Below are positions 7,002 to 13,587 of a stretch of DNA of 13,587 bases, piece after piece. Where the stretch lies: assembly GCA_024277475.1 (NCBI GenBank), contig JAJRVC010000066.1, positions 1 to 13,587 of the forward strand. Direction: 5' to 3'. Under the pieces are notes generated by a model that did no database searches, was not told where the DNA came from, and saw only the letters and a list, made by a program, of their open reading frames with translations. The position numbers and the translations under genes are program-made. How positions within the stretch are numbered: the first letter of the stretch is position 1; the number at the start of each line of letters is the position of its first letter. The DNA is from Deltaproteobacteria bacterium. Lineage in GTDB: Bacteria > Desulfobacterota > Desulfobacteria > Desulfobacterales > JAFDCJ01.

Positions 7002-7027
7002 AAAAATTGAATAGTTAGGGAAGTGAT

Positions 7028-7522
7028 ATGACTGAAAAAGTTTATATAGCCAGCACAAAGATGGCTACCTTTGTTTGTCCGAAGTGTCAGAAATCAAAGA
7101 CGGTAAATGTTTCAAAATATGCCGACCTGGATAAAAACGTTAAGGTGAGTGTTAAGTGCCCGTGCGGTTATTCTTATGTCTCCATTTTGGAAAAACGAAA
7201 ACGATACCGCAAAGAAACGAACTTGCCCGGATCTTACAGTCGCTATGTCGATGGCAAACAGATTGGCGGCGGATTGATGATTGTCAAGGATTTGTCCACA
7301 TTTGGAATGAAACTTCAGATTGATGCCGATAACGACTGTGAGGTCGGAGACGTCATTCAGGTAGAATTTCATACCGACGATTCTCAAAGAGCCTTCATAA
7401 AAAAGAAAGTGATTATCAGAAACATCAACAAGACGATTATCGGAACTGAATTTGCTCCTACGGAGGGAGTCGATAAGGCTTTGGGATTTTATCTATTCAA
7501 CTATAACGGGAATGTCGATTGA
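7028..7522 (+). CDS. PilZ-domain c-di-GMP-binding protein with N-terminal zinc-ribbon-like motif
   Basis: A 164-residue cytoplasmic protein. Residues 17-46 carry CPKC and CPC (C17, C20, C44, C46), a likely metal-binding ribbon. The PilZ domain follows with its arginine motif RKRYRK at 57-62 and the second motif DLSTFG (D88, S90, G93); these are the residue sets that bind cyclic di-GMP in the family. ATG 7028 has AGGGA six bases upstream. The alternative ATG at 7061 would keep the ribbon but has no good ribosome binding site. The glycosyltransferase starts 64 bp downstream on the same strand, so the pair is probably an operon in which c-di-GMP state affects polysaccharide synthesis. That link is inference from context. 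Confidence 0.85.
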   Translation: MTEKVYIASTKMATFVCPKCQKSKTVNVSKYADLDKNVKVSVKCPCGYSYVSILEKRKRYRKETNLPGSYSRYVDGKQIGGGLMIVKDLSTFGMKLQIDADNDCEVGDVIQVEFHTDDSQRAFIKKKVIIRNINKTIIGTEFAPTEGVDKALGFYLFNYNGNVD

Positions 7523-7586
7523 AATACAGATGCAGCTGGTCAACGATTATGTTGTTGACTGTTTTCGTTATGAGGAGGTTTGAAAA

Positions 7587-8936
7587 ATGGCATATTGTTC
7601 GTTTTGTAAAAGAAACCATAATGTGGGTTTCATATCCACGCGTTTTGCAGGAACAGACGGGGTTTCGCTGGAAACAGCCAAATGGGCTGATGTTTTTGAA
7701 AGGGTTGGATTCGCCTGTTATTATTTCGCCGGTGAGCTTGATCGGCCGGCAGAATGTTCATATCTTCTCGAAGAAGCCCATTTTCAGCACCCGGATATCA
7801 ATGAAGTCTTTCGACAATGTTTTGGCAGCCGGGTAAGGGGACGGGTTGTCACCCAAAAAATCTATGAACTCAAACGCAGGCTAAAGGATCACATATATAA
7901 ATTCATTGAAAAATTTAAAATTGATTTGCTAGTTCCGGAAAACGCTCTAACGATTCCCTTGAACCTACCCCTGGGCATTGCGCTTACCGAGATCATTTCC
8001 GAAACCGGAATGCCCACCATCGCCCATCATCACGATTTTTTTTGGGAACGCCAGCATTTTGTGATCAATGCCGCCTGGGAATATCTCAATATGGCGTTTC
8101 CGCCCCACCTGCCGACGATCCAGCATGTGGTAATCAACTCTTCAGCGGATAACCAGTTGAGTCTCCGTACCGGTATTTCACCCACTATTATTCCCAATGT
8201 TATGGATTTTGAAAATCCGCCCCCGATGTCCGGTGGTTTTGAACCCTATGGATTTAATTCCAAAAACGAGAATAGCGAAGCTGATGATTATGCGTCAGAT
8301 GTGCGGCAGGCGCTGGGAGTAGCAGATGATGTACTGTTAATCCTTCAGCCCACCCGGGTTGTTAAGCGTAAAGGAATTGAACATGCCATTGAGCTGGTGC
8401 ACCGGCTGGGGATGAAGGCCAAACTGATTATTTCGCATGCCTCCGGAGATGAAGGGTATGATTACGAACGCCGGGTGAGAGAATACTCCAAATTGATGAG
8501 AGTTGACACCTATTTTGTCTCAAGCATTATCAATGAAGAAAGAGGCCTTACCGAGAGCGGAAGGAAGATTTACAAGCTGGAAGACGTCTATCCCCATGCC
8601 GATCTGGTCACGTATCCCTCAACTTTTGAAGGGTTCGGCAATGCATTCCTGGAAGCCATCTATTTTTGCAGACCGATTATGGTAAACACCTATTCGATCT
8701 ACACGATGGATATTAAGCCCAAAGGTTTTTCAGTAATTGAGATGGACGGATATGTATCGGATGAAACGGTGCGCAAAACCAGAAAAGTGTTAACCGATCC
8801 GGAACTGCGCAGAAAAATGGTAAAACATAATTACGAAACAGCCCAAAAATACTATTCCTACTCGGTTCTGCACAATAAATTAAAGAATCTTATTTCAGAC
8901 TGCACCGGTTGCCAGTTGACGGATAATCACCACTAG
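7587..8936 (+). CDS. GT4-family (GT-B fold) glycosyltransferase
   Basis: A 449-residue retaining glycosyltransferase. The N-terminal Rossmann half starts at NVGFISTRFAGTDGVSLET (12-30), the loop near which acceptor and donor bind. The C-terminal half begins around 240, with QPTRVVKRKG (254-263) providing the basic residues that hold the nucleotide-sugar phosphates. The signature E-x7-E is E348...E356 in TFEGFGNAFLEAI. Unusually, the protein begins with a short CSFCKRNH extension (C4, C7, H11) before the fold. ATG 7587 has a strong GAGGAGG site at 7572-7578. Donor and acceptor sugars cannot be told from sequence. Placement between PilZ and WecB genes suggests surface polysaccharide or glycolipid synthesis; some relatives of this shape make small glycosides instead. 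Confidence 0.85.
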   Translation: MAYCSFCKRNHNVGFISTRFAGTDGVSLETAKWADVFERVGFACYYFAGELDRPAECSYLLEEAHFQHPDINEVFRQCFGSRVRGRVVTQKIYELKRRLKDHIYKFIEKFKIDLLVPENALTIPLNLPLGIALTEIISETGMPTIAHHHDFFWERQHFVINAAWEYLNMAFPPHLPTIQHVVINSSADNQLSLRTGISPTIIPNVMDFENPPPMSGGFEPYGFNSKNENSEADDYASDVRQALGVADDVLLILQPTRVVKRKGIEHAIELVHRLGMKAKLIISHASGDEGYDYERRVREYSKLMRVDTYFVSSIINEERGLTESGRKIYKLEDVYPHADLVTYPSTFEGFGNAFLEAIYFCRPIMVNTYSIYTMDIKPKGFSVIEMDGYVSDETVRKTRKVLTDPELRRKMVKHNYETAQKYYSYSVLHNKLKNLISDCTGCQLTDNHH

Positions 8937-9003
8937 AACATAATTTTTTAAGTTGGACTTCGGCAGTGGCCATGTTACACTTACTGGTAACCGTTCACAG
9001 GTT

Positions 9004-9019
9004 TGGGGCTTCGACCCCA
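9004..9019. repeat. Small GC hairpin in the gap before wecB
   Basis: TGGGG (9004-9008) pairs with CCCCA (9015-9019) around CTTCGA. It lies in the 240-bp gap 8937-9176, in which I see no gene, no clear promoter and no T-run after the hairpin. Its function is unknown. Confidence 0.35.
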
Positions 9020-9176
9020 CAAGAAGGGCTTAACATTCAGAAGGACAAAGTAAGGCATTAGGAACCCGGAGTCCAGGTTAATAATGCTCATTTTCCCTAA
9101 TAACTCAATTTATTTCTGCGTGAACCTGAAGTCGAATGTTTTCGTTAAAAAATAATCAATTGGGAACGCTTTTACC

Positions 9177-10346
9177 ATGAAAATTCATCTTATTGCAGCT
9201 GCCAGACCGAATTTTATGAAAATCGCACCGCTCTACCATGCTCTGAAAAAAGAACCATGGGCTGAACCCCTCATTGTGCATACCGGCCAACATTATGATC
9301 TGAACATGTCCGATGTCTTTTTTCAGGATCTTGGTCTGCCGGAGCCCGATTTGCACTTGGATGTGGGCAGCGGCACCCATGCCGAACAGAGCGGTCAAGT
9401 GATGATCGCCTACGAAAAGGTTTTATTTGAAAGCCGTCCGGATATGGTTATCGTTGTCGGAGATGTCAATTCCACTATGGCCTGTACCATCGCCGCTGTA
9501 AAAATCTCCTACAAATCAGCAGGGTTAAAATCAAACCCCATAGGTCCAACAGGAGCATTAGACTCAGCAGACCTCGATCGGCCGTGTGTTGCCCATCTTG
9601 AAGCCGGGCTGCGTTCGTTTGACCGCACCATGCCCGAGGAAATCAACCGGTTGGTGACCGATGCTCTGGCGGATATCCTCTGGACGCCGTCCCCCGATGC
9701 CGATGATAATTTGGTTCGAGAAGGGGCCGCCAGACAGAAAATCCAGCGCGTGGGCAACATTATGATTGATTCGCTGGAAATGTTGCGCGGCTCCATCGAA
9801 AAGCAGGCCGTTTATGGCGAGATGGGATTGAATCCGGGCGAATACGGCCTGGTGACCCTGCACCGTCCTTCGAATGTGGATGATCCCAGGAGCATGACAA
9901 CACTTTGCCACACCCTGGTTCGCATATCGCGACGGGTGCCCCTTGTTTTTCCAGTGCATCCGCGTACCCGGAAAAATATGGAAAATTTCGATTTGATGCC
10001 GCTTTTGGAAAAGGCGGACAATTTAATAATTTCCGGACCTATTAACTATATCCGCTTCATGAACCTGGTATTTAACTGCCGTTTTGCGCTTACCGACTCC
10101 GGCGGCCTTCAGGAGGAAACCACCTATCTGGGTATTCCCTGTCTGACCTTGAGACCCAACACAGAACGGCCAATTACCATCCATCAGGGTACCAATTGTT
10201 TGTGCGTTCTCGATGATTTCGAAAAACATGTGGATGATTTGCTTTCGAAAAAATTCTCTCATGACTGCAATATTGATTTGTGGGATGGCCGAACCGCCGA
10301 TAGAGTCGTGGCAGCAATCAAATCCTATTTTAAAGAGGCGCGGTAG
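9177..10346 (+). CDS. wecB: UDP-N-acetylglucosamine 2-epimerase (non-hydrolysing), with a 24-residue insertion
   Basis: Interconverts UDP-GlcNAc and UDP-ManNAc in the cytoplasm, supplying ManNAc-type sugars for surface polysaccharides. The start MKIHLIAAARPNFMK is diagnostic. Catalytic and substrate regions are present: VVGDVNST (D96), HLEAGLRSFD with E142, MPEEINR (E154/E155), LHRPSNVDD (H229), HPRT (261-264) and TDSGG (306-310). At 389 residues it is slightly longer than usual because of an extra segment at 111-134 between AAVKI and RPCVAHLEAG (bases 9507-9578), where normal family members connect almost directly. The frame is intact. ATG 9177 has a weak GGGAAC upstream. It follows the glycosyltransferase by 240 bp, so it may have its own promoter. 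Confidence 0.95.
   Translation: MKIHLIAAARPNFMKIAPLYHALKKEPWAEPLIVHTGQHYDLNMSDVFFQDLGLPEPDLHLDVGSGTHAEQSGQVMIAYEKVLFESRPDMVIVVGDVNSTMACTIAAVKISYKSAGLKSNPIGPTGALDSADLDRPCVAHLEAGLRSFDRTMPEEINRLVTDALADILWTPSPDADDNLVREGAARQKIQRVGNIMIDSLEMLRGSIEKQAVYGEMGLNPGEYGLVTLHRPSNVDDPRSMTTLCHTLVRISRRVPLVFPVHPRTRKNMENFDLMPLLEKADNLIISGPINYIRFMNLVFNCRFALTDSGGLQEETTYLGIPCLTLRPNTERPITIHQGTNCLCVLDDFEKHVDDLLSKKFSHDCNIDLWDGRTADRVVAAIKSYFKEAR
9507..9578 (+). repeat. 72-bp in-frame insertion inside wecB
   Basis: Encodes 24 residues (from SYKSAGLK to ADLD) absent from the usual family layout at this point. It is more A-rich than the flanks, contains the dyad GGGTT/AACCC (9522-9526 and 9534-9538), and carries TCAGCAG twice in direct orientation (9516-9522 and 9564-9570). 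This resembles a small palindromic element that inserted without breaking the frame. Confidence 0.5.
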
Positions 10347-10660
10347 AAGACCTACCCAAATATATTTGAAATTTACTTCAACGTTGAATTTCCTTTGGTC
10401 ATTACTTCGATATTCTCTTTTTTAGAGTTTCTTTTTTGATCATAATTTGTGCTGCAGCGTAGTCCCCTATAGGGCCTATCGGCCGGCGGCCGGATTCCTG
10501 ACACCCTAGACCCATTTTCGTGTTCTCCCGGGTTTGATTTTCTATTTTACCTCTGATTACAATTTCGTAATTCAAATTCCATGCCTGATTAAAAAAAGAT
10601 ACGGTTTGAAGATCGCAAAACCGATGTTGTTTATATTCCTAATAATTTTGGGATATTAGA
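10347..10660. other. Intergenic region upstream of the surface-protein promoter
   Basis: No credible gene. It contains a 12-bp perfect palindrome TTCAACGTTGAA (10377-10388), a GC-rich cluster of short palindromes at 10465-10494 (CCCTATAGGG, GGCC-TATC-GGCC, GCCGGCGGC) that contrasts with AT-rich flanks, and an inverted repeat CGGTTT/AAACCG (10602-10623). No clear terminator directly follows wecB. Confidence 0.6.
10602..10623. promoter_or_regulatory. Inverted repeat, possible activator site for the sigma-54 promoter
   Basis: CGGTTT (10602-10607) and AAACCG (10618-10623) form a perfect 6-bp dyad with a 10-bp spacer. Its centre is roughly 95-100 bp before the expected transcription start, the usual distance for an enhancer-binding protein. 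The role is inferred from position only. Confidence 0.3.
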
Positions 10661-10662
10661 AA

Positions 10663-10690
10663 AAATGCCAATGAATTGCGATTGGCATTT
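10663..10690. repeat. 10-bp perfect inverted repeat overlapping the -24 element
   Basis: AAATGCCAAT (10663-10672) and ATTGGCATTT (10681-10690) are exact inverted complements with an 8-bp loop. With A-rich sequence before it and TTTAATTT after it, it could be a weak terminator for upstream transcripts. It could also be an operator, because its right arm contains the TGGCA of the sigma-54 promoter. Confidence 0.6.
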
Positions 10691-10698
10691 AATTTGCT
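10683..10698 (+). promoter_or_regulatory. Sigma-54 (RpoN) -24/-12 promoter
   Basis: TGGCA at 10683-10687 and TTGCT at 10694-10698 place GG and GC exactly 10 bases apart, as RpoN promoters require (TGGCAC-N5-TTGCW). Transcription would start about 10709, roughly 30 nt before the riboswitch core. A poorer sigma-70 alternative is TTGCGA (10676-10681) with TATACA (10698-10703). Confidence 0.65.
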
Positions 10699-10734
10699 AT
10701 ACAAGGAGATAACAACTTATCATTTATAATCAGA

Positions 10735-10833
10735 AAGCTTGATAAAGGCAAACCATCCGAAAGGATGGGACGCAAAGCCACTGGCCTAAACCCCGCAAAC
10801 CACGGGATACGGTAGCAGGGCTGCCGGGCAAAC
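10735..10833 (+). promoter_or_regulatory. Cyclic-di-GMP-I (GEMM-I) riboswitch aptamer
   Basis: Senses c-di-GMP in the nascent mRNA leader. Conserved parts are visible in order: GCAAACC (10748-10754) whose first G matches the ligand-contacting G; the hairpin CCATCC-GAAA-GGATGG (10753-10768) with its GNRA loop; GACGCAAAGCC (10769-10779); the GGCCTAA receptor strand (10783-10789); and the last helix GGTAGC/GCTGCC (10811-10825). Ends of the closing P1 helix are approximate. It lies just before a secreted surface protein, a classic target of c-di-GMP control. Confidence 0.95.
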
Positions 10834-10835
10834 GT

Positions 10836-10894
10836 AGCACCTTTCAATTTGGCTGCGCGATGCGCGGTAAATCCAAAAAAAAATGAAAGGTGCT
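10836..10894 (+). promoter_or_regulatory. Riboswitch expression platform sequestering the ribosome binding site
   Basis: AGCACCTTTCA (10836-10846) is the exact complement of TGAAAGGTGCT (10884-10894), which contains the AAAGGTG ribosome binding site of the downstream gene. A small GCGC hairpin lies between them. The CCTTTCAA part of the first arm can instead pair, with a 2-nt bulge, to TTGATAAAGG at 10739-10748 on the 5' edge of the aptamer. Ligand binding could therefore free the site, making this a translational ON switch; the direction is inference. Confidence 0.75.
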
Positions 10895-10897
10895 CGA

Positions 10898-13549
10898 ATG
10901 GATACAACAATAATATGCTTTCCTCGAATAATTGCTTACGTGTTCAGGAAGGTTTCTTTACTTACTTTACTGGCTCTTGCTTTGCTCGTGTCGCCCATGG
11001 TTGCCTATGGTGCAACGGTTACCCTGGCATGGGATGCCAACACCGAACCGGATCTTGCCGGGTATAAAATTTACTACGGTACGGCCAGCGGCAATTATTC
11101 CGACAGCATCGATGTGGGCGATGTCACAGAGTATACGGTCACGGGACTTGACGACGGTGGTACTTATTATTTTGCTGCCACCGCCTATGACGAAGACTAC
11201 AATGAGAGCGCCTACTCGGAGGAACTGGTCCACACTTTCAGCAACGCCAAACCTACCGGTGACAGTCTGGATTATTGCCGCGATTTTGGACCCTGTACTG
11301 AGGGTGAAGGGGACTGTGATAATGACAACGAGTGTGAGGCTGGCTTAACCTGTGTGCAGGTTACAGGTGTCGATACCTGCCAGACTATTTCACCGGATCC
11401 AAATAGTAGCCCATCCACACCGTCGGTACCGGCCGGTCCTTCCAGCGGGTATATCCAGACAAGTTACAACTTCAGCACGGCGGCTTCCGATCCTGAAGGT
11501 GATGTGCCTGAACTACTGTATGACTGGGGCGACGCGTCAAGCTCCAACTGGGGAGCATCCTCGCAGAGCCATGCCTGGTCCTCTGCCGGCATTTTCTGTG
11601 TCAAAGCTCAGGCAAAAGATAGCAATGGAGCCTTATCGGGTTGGTCGGATTGCAAAAGTATCACTGTTACTGAAAACACCCATACCATTACGGCTTCAGC
11701 GGGCGCTAATGGAAGTATTTCGCCTTCCGGCAGTGTCACGGTCAGCCATGGATCCAGCAGAACATTTACCATCACTGGGGGTGCGAATTATAAGGTTCAG
11801 GATGTTTTGGTGGATGGTATCTCGGTTGGAGCGGTTACCTCCTATGCGTTCACCAATGTGGTTCAGAACCATACGATTGCGGCCGGCTTTACCGTCGATA
11901 ATCAGTCGCCGATAGCCAACGCCGGTCCTGATCAGACAGCCAATGAAGGAGCTGTCATCAAATTAAAGGGTAATACCTCATCGGATCCGGATGGCAGTAT
12001 TGCTGCTTATTCCTGGAACCAGATCAGCGGACCCTCCGTGCAACTCTCAAACTTCGATCAAATCGAAGCCAGTTTCATATCGCCCAATGTCGTTGCATCG
12101 GGTGAGACCCTGGTTTTTCAGTTGGTCGTGGCAGATAACGAAGGGCTTCAGGCGACTGATTCCTGTTCGGTATACGTCACCAGAGAACCGGTAACCGATA
12201 GTGATGGAGACGGTGTTGCGGATGATCAGGATGATTTTCCGTATGATGCGGATGAGTATCTGGACACGGATGGTGACGGCGAGGGCAACAACGCGGATAC
12301 GGATGACGACAATGACGGCATGCCGGACACCTGGGAGTTGTTGTACGGCCTGGATCCGCTTAAAGATGATGCCGACGATGATCCCGACGGTGATGACATC
12401 AGCAATCTCAACGAGTATAATATGGGATCCCAACCGAATTATAATGAAAATAATTTAAAACCGGATCCTCCGCAGTTGCTGAGTCCTGGTAATTACGAGA
12501 TAGTCGGCTTAACACCGCTGCTTGAGACCGACGAATTTTATGATCCAAATGTTGACGATGTCCACAGCCAGACCCAATGGAAGATCATTCGGGTCAATGA
12601 TGAATTCTGTGTGTTTGATGTCACGACAAGTTCATCGTTGACCGCCCTGAAAGTGCCGATGCTGATCCTGGAGGAAGACACCGATTACATCTGGCAGGTC
12701 AAAGTTATTGACAGTCGGGGTACAGCTTCGGAATGGTCTGAAGCCGGATATTTTACGACTGAATTCCTCGAACAGGATTCAGACGGCAATGGTGTCCTGG
12801 ATCATCAGGAAGTGGATACCACCATTGACCTGGATAAAGATGGAATCATGGACCGGGATCAGGAAGACATCAAGTGCGTTGCCACCGAGTCCGGCGGTTT
12901 TAAGATCGGTATCAGTATTCGGGAAGCTGAAAATGCTGATTCCATTGTGTCCATCCAATCAGAGATTCCCGGGGATACTGATTTGCTCTTTTCCGCTCAA
13001 GACGGACCGAATTTTCTGGCGTTTGGGCTGATTCATTTTAAACTGCTTGTAAAAGAACCTGGAGACGAGGTCAAAGTGGCCATTTACCTTTCCAAGGCGG
13101 CCTACGACGATGGAATATGGTATAAATATGATCCCGTAAACGATGAATGGTTTGATTATTCCGACTTCATTGATTTCAGCGCCGATCGAAAAACGGTCCA
13201 TTTGACCCTGACAGACGGCGGCTTCGGTGATGCGGACGGCATTGAAAACGGTGTCATTGTCGACCCTCTTGCCTTACGTACGGCTTCCGATCACAGTTCC
13301 GATTCCTCCGGTTCGGATTCTTTTATAGAGGATGTTACCGACAAGCTGAATCCTGCCAGCGGCATGTGTTTTATTTCAACTGCCGGCTCCCGGTCTGCCA
13401 ACAGGCAAACATTAGGTTTATGGCGTGAAATCCGGGGCAGTGATTTGTCTACTTTAATTGTTTTCATTTTGCTCGTTTACATTGGGAAAGAGATTTTTTT
13501 AAGAATCAGGCACAATCGGGGGATGGGTCGTAGAACAAGTTTAATCTAA
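10898..13549 (+). CDS. Secreted multidomain calcium-binding surface protein with choice-of-anchor U domain and CFI-box C-terminal anchor
   Basis: An 883-residue exported protein. Order: signal peptide (hydrophobic core around SLLTLLALALLVSPM, likely cut after AYGA at 39); fibronectin type III domain 40-114; cysteine-rich patch 126-161; PKD/Ig-like domain 174-258; InlB-B-type repeat 262-332; PKD domain 335-428; thrombospondin type 3-like DxDxDG calcium repeats 434-510; another Ig/Fn3-like domain 522-621; further acidic calcium repeats 626-660; choice-of-anchor U-like domain about 660-790 (WYKYDPVNDEWFDYS, LTDGGFGDADG); Ser/Asp linker; CFISTAG at 824-830; membrane helix 850-868; arginine-rich tail. 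ATG 10898 is chosen because AAAGGTG lies 5 nt upstream; the in-frame ATG at 10883 overlaps that site and has none of its own. Likely an adhesin or matrix protein, made when c-di-GMP is high; this function is inferred. Confidence 0.9.
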   Translation: MDTTIICFPRIIAYVFRKVSLLTLLALALLVSPMVAYGATVTLAWDANTEPDLAGYKIYYGTASGNYSDSIDVGDVTEYTVTGLDDGGTYYFAATAYDEDYNESAYSEELVHTFSNAKPTGDSLDYCRDFGPCTEGEGDCDNDNECEAGLTCVQVTGVDTCQTISPDPNSSPSTPSVPAGPSSGYIQTSYNFSTAASDPEGDVPELLYDWGDASSSNWGASSQSHAWSSAGIFCVKAQAKDSNGALSGWSDCKSITVTENTHTITASAGANGSISPSGSVTVSHGSSRTFTITGGANYKVQDVLVDGISVGAVTSYAFTNVVQNHTIAAGFTVDNQSPIANAGPDQTANEGAVIKLKGNTSSDPDGSIAAYSWNQISGPSVQLSNFDQIEASFISPNVVASGETLVFQLVVADNEGLQATDSCSVYVTREPVTDSDGDGVADDQDDFPYDADEYLDTDGDGEGNNADTDDDNDGMPDTWELLYGLDPLKDDADDDPDGDDISNLNEYNMGSQPNYNENNLKPDPPQLLSPGNYEIVGLTPLLETDEFYDPNVDDVHSQTQWKIIRVNDEFCVFDVTTSSSLTALKVPMLILEEDTDYIWQVKVIDSRGTASEWSEAGYFTTEFLEQDSDGNGVLDHQEVDTTIDLDKDGIMDRDQEDIKCVATESGGFKIGISIREAENADSIVSIQSEIPGDTDLLFSAQDGPNFLAFGLIHFKLLVKEPGDEVKVAIYLSKAAYDDGIWYKYDPVNDEWFDYSDFIDFSADRKTVHLTLTDGGFGDADGIENGVIVDPLALRTASDHSSDSSGSDSFIEDVTDKLNPASGMCFISTAGSRSANRQTLGLWREIRGSDLSTLIVFILLVYIGKEIFLRIRHNRGMGRRTSLI

Positions 13550-13575
13550 CATCGAAATCCTGGTCCTCTGGGCCT
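13543..13575 (+). repeat. Copy B of the 33-bp post-gene hairpin repeat
   Basis: Overlaps the TAA stop of the surface-protein gene (13547-13549) and matches 5389-5421 at 31 of 33 positions. The stem GGTCC (13562-13566) pairs with GGGCC (13570-13574) through one G-U pair around TCT. The copies diverge after this point. The element may continue past the window edge. Confidence 0.8.
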
Positions 13576-13587
13576 CCGGCTCGTAAG

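Larger units (their letters stand above)
6709..7027. other. Divergent intergenic region between HU and PilZ genes
   Basis: 319 bp without a credible gene. It holds the HU promoter (6764-6792), a 14-bp perfect palindrome (6744-6757), a run of nine A (6922-6930), and a terminator-like hairpin (6977-7001) in front of the PilZ gene. I see no convincing promoter for the PilZ gene. Confidence 0.7.

Noticed and set aside
6864..7058. Minus-strand 64-codon frame spanning the HU-PilZ gap and overlapping the PilZ start
   Set aside because: Overlaps the strongly supported PilZ gene and has no ribosome binding site or recognisable composition.
9004..9019. TTCGA-containing hairpin as the T-arm of a tRNA
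   Set aside because: The stem and loop sizes do not fit a 5-bp/7-nt T-arm, and no acceptor, D or anticodon arms can be formed around it.
10883..10897. Upstream ATG at 10883 as the start of the surface protein
   Set aside because: It has only an A-run upstream and overlaps the AAAGGTG site that serves ATG 10898. The signal peptide is better placed from 10898.
12226..12411. Serine-rich minus-strand frame opposite the calcium-repeat region
   Set aside because: Antisense shadow of the GAT/GAC-rich Asp repeats in the surface-protein gene.
12198..12430. Direct-repeat-like GATGGTGACGG/GATGACGAC sequences as a CRISPR or tandem DNA repeat
   Set aside because: They encode DxDxDG calcium-binding repeats in one open frame with irregular spacing, so the repetition is at the protein level.

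Overview
The window reads as chromosomal DNA from an anaerobic, probably sulfate-reducing or syntrophic member of the Desulfobacterota (old Deltaproteobacteria). This rests on the style of the genes: NuoE/NuoF-like flavoproteins carrying extra ferredoxin clusters, an RnfB-type protein fused to a GltD-like flavoprotein, use of selenocysteine, a GEMM-I riboswitch in front of a large secreted multidomain protein, and a CFI-box type C-terminal anchor. The assignment is inference, because no rRNA or other marker gene is present.

Layout. (1) 1-534: adenine phosphoribosyltransferase, lacking only its first residues at the window edge. (2) 760-5946: a redox operon on the + strand made of a NuoE-like thioredoxin-fold subunit, a NuoF-like FMN/NAD flavoprotein, an RnfB-GltD fusion and an RseC-family membrane protein. 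The fusion gene starts at 3292 and reads through an in-frame TGA at 3427-3429. That TGA replaces the first cysteine of the RnfB cluster motif and is followed at once by a bacterial-SECIS-like hairpin, so the product is very probably a selenoprotein. A gene caller that ignores this would begin at GTG 3475 and lose the membrane anchor and the first cluster. NuoE + NuoF + GltD-like parts are also the parts list of the Stn-type electron-bifurcating transhydrogenase, so this may be a membrane-anchored variant of it. (3) 6022-6708, minus strand: a small unrecognised protein and a DNA-binding protein HU, separated by a clear intrinsic terminator. (4) 7028-10346, plus strand: a PilZ protein with a zinc-ribbon-like head, a GT4 glycosyltransferase and a non-hydrolysing UDP-GlcNAc 2-epimerase (WecB), suggesting c-di-GMP-influenced surface polysaccharide synthesis. 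(5) 10660-13549: a sigma-54-type promoter, a cyclic-di-GMP-I riboswitch, a helix that can sequester the ribosome binding site, and an 883-residue secreted, calcium-binding, C-terminally anchored surface protein.

Two themes link the regions. One is energy metabolism through NAD(P)H/ferredoxin electron transfer. The other is cell-surface construction under c-di-GMP control, with one protein effector (PilZ) and one RNA effector (GEMM-I) within 4 kb. A 33-bp hairpin-containing sequence is repeated just after the ends of two unrelated genes (5389-5421 and 13543-13575).
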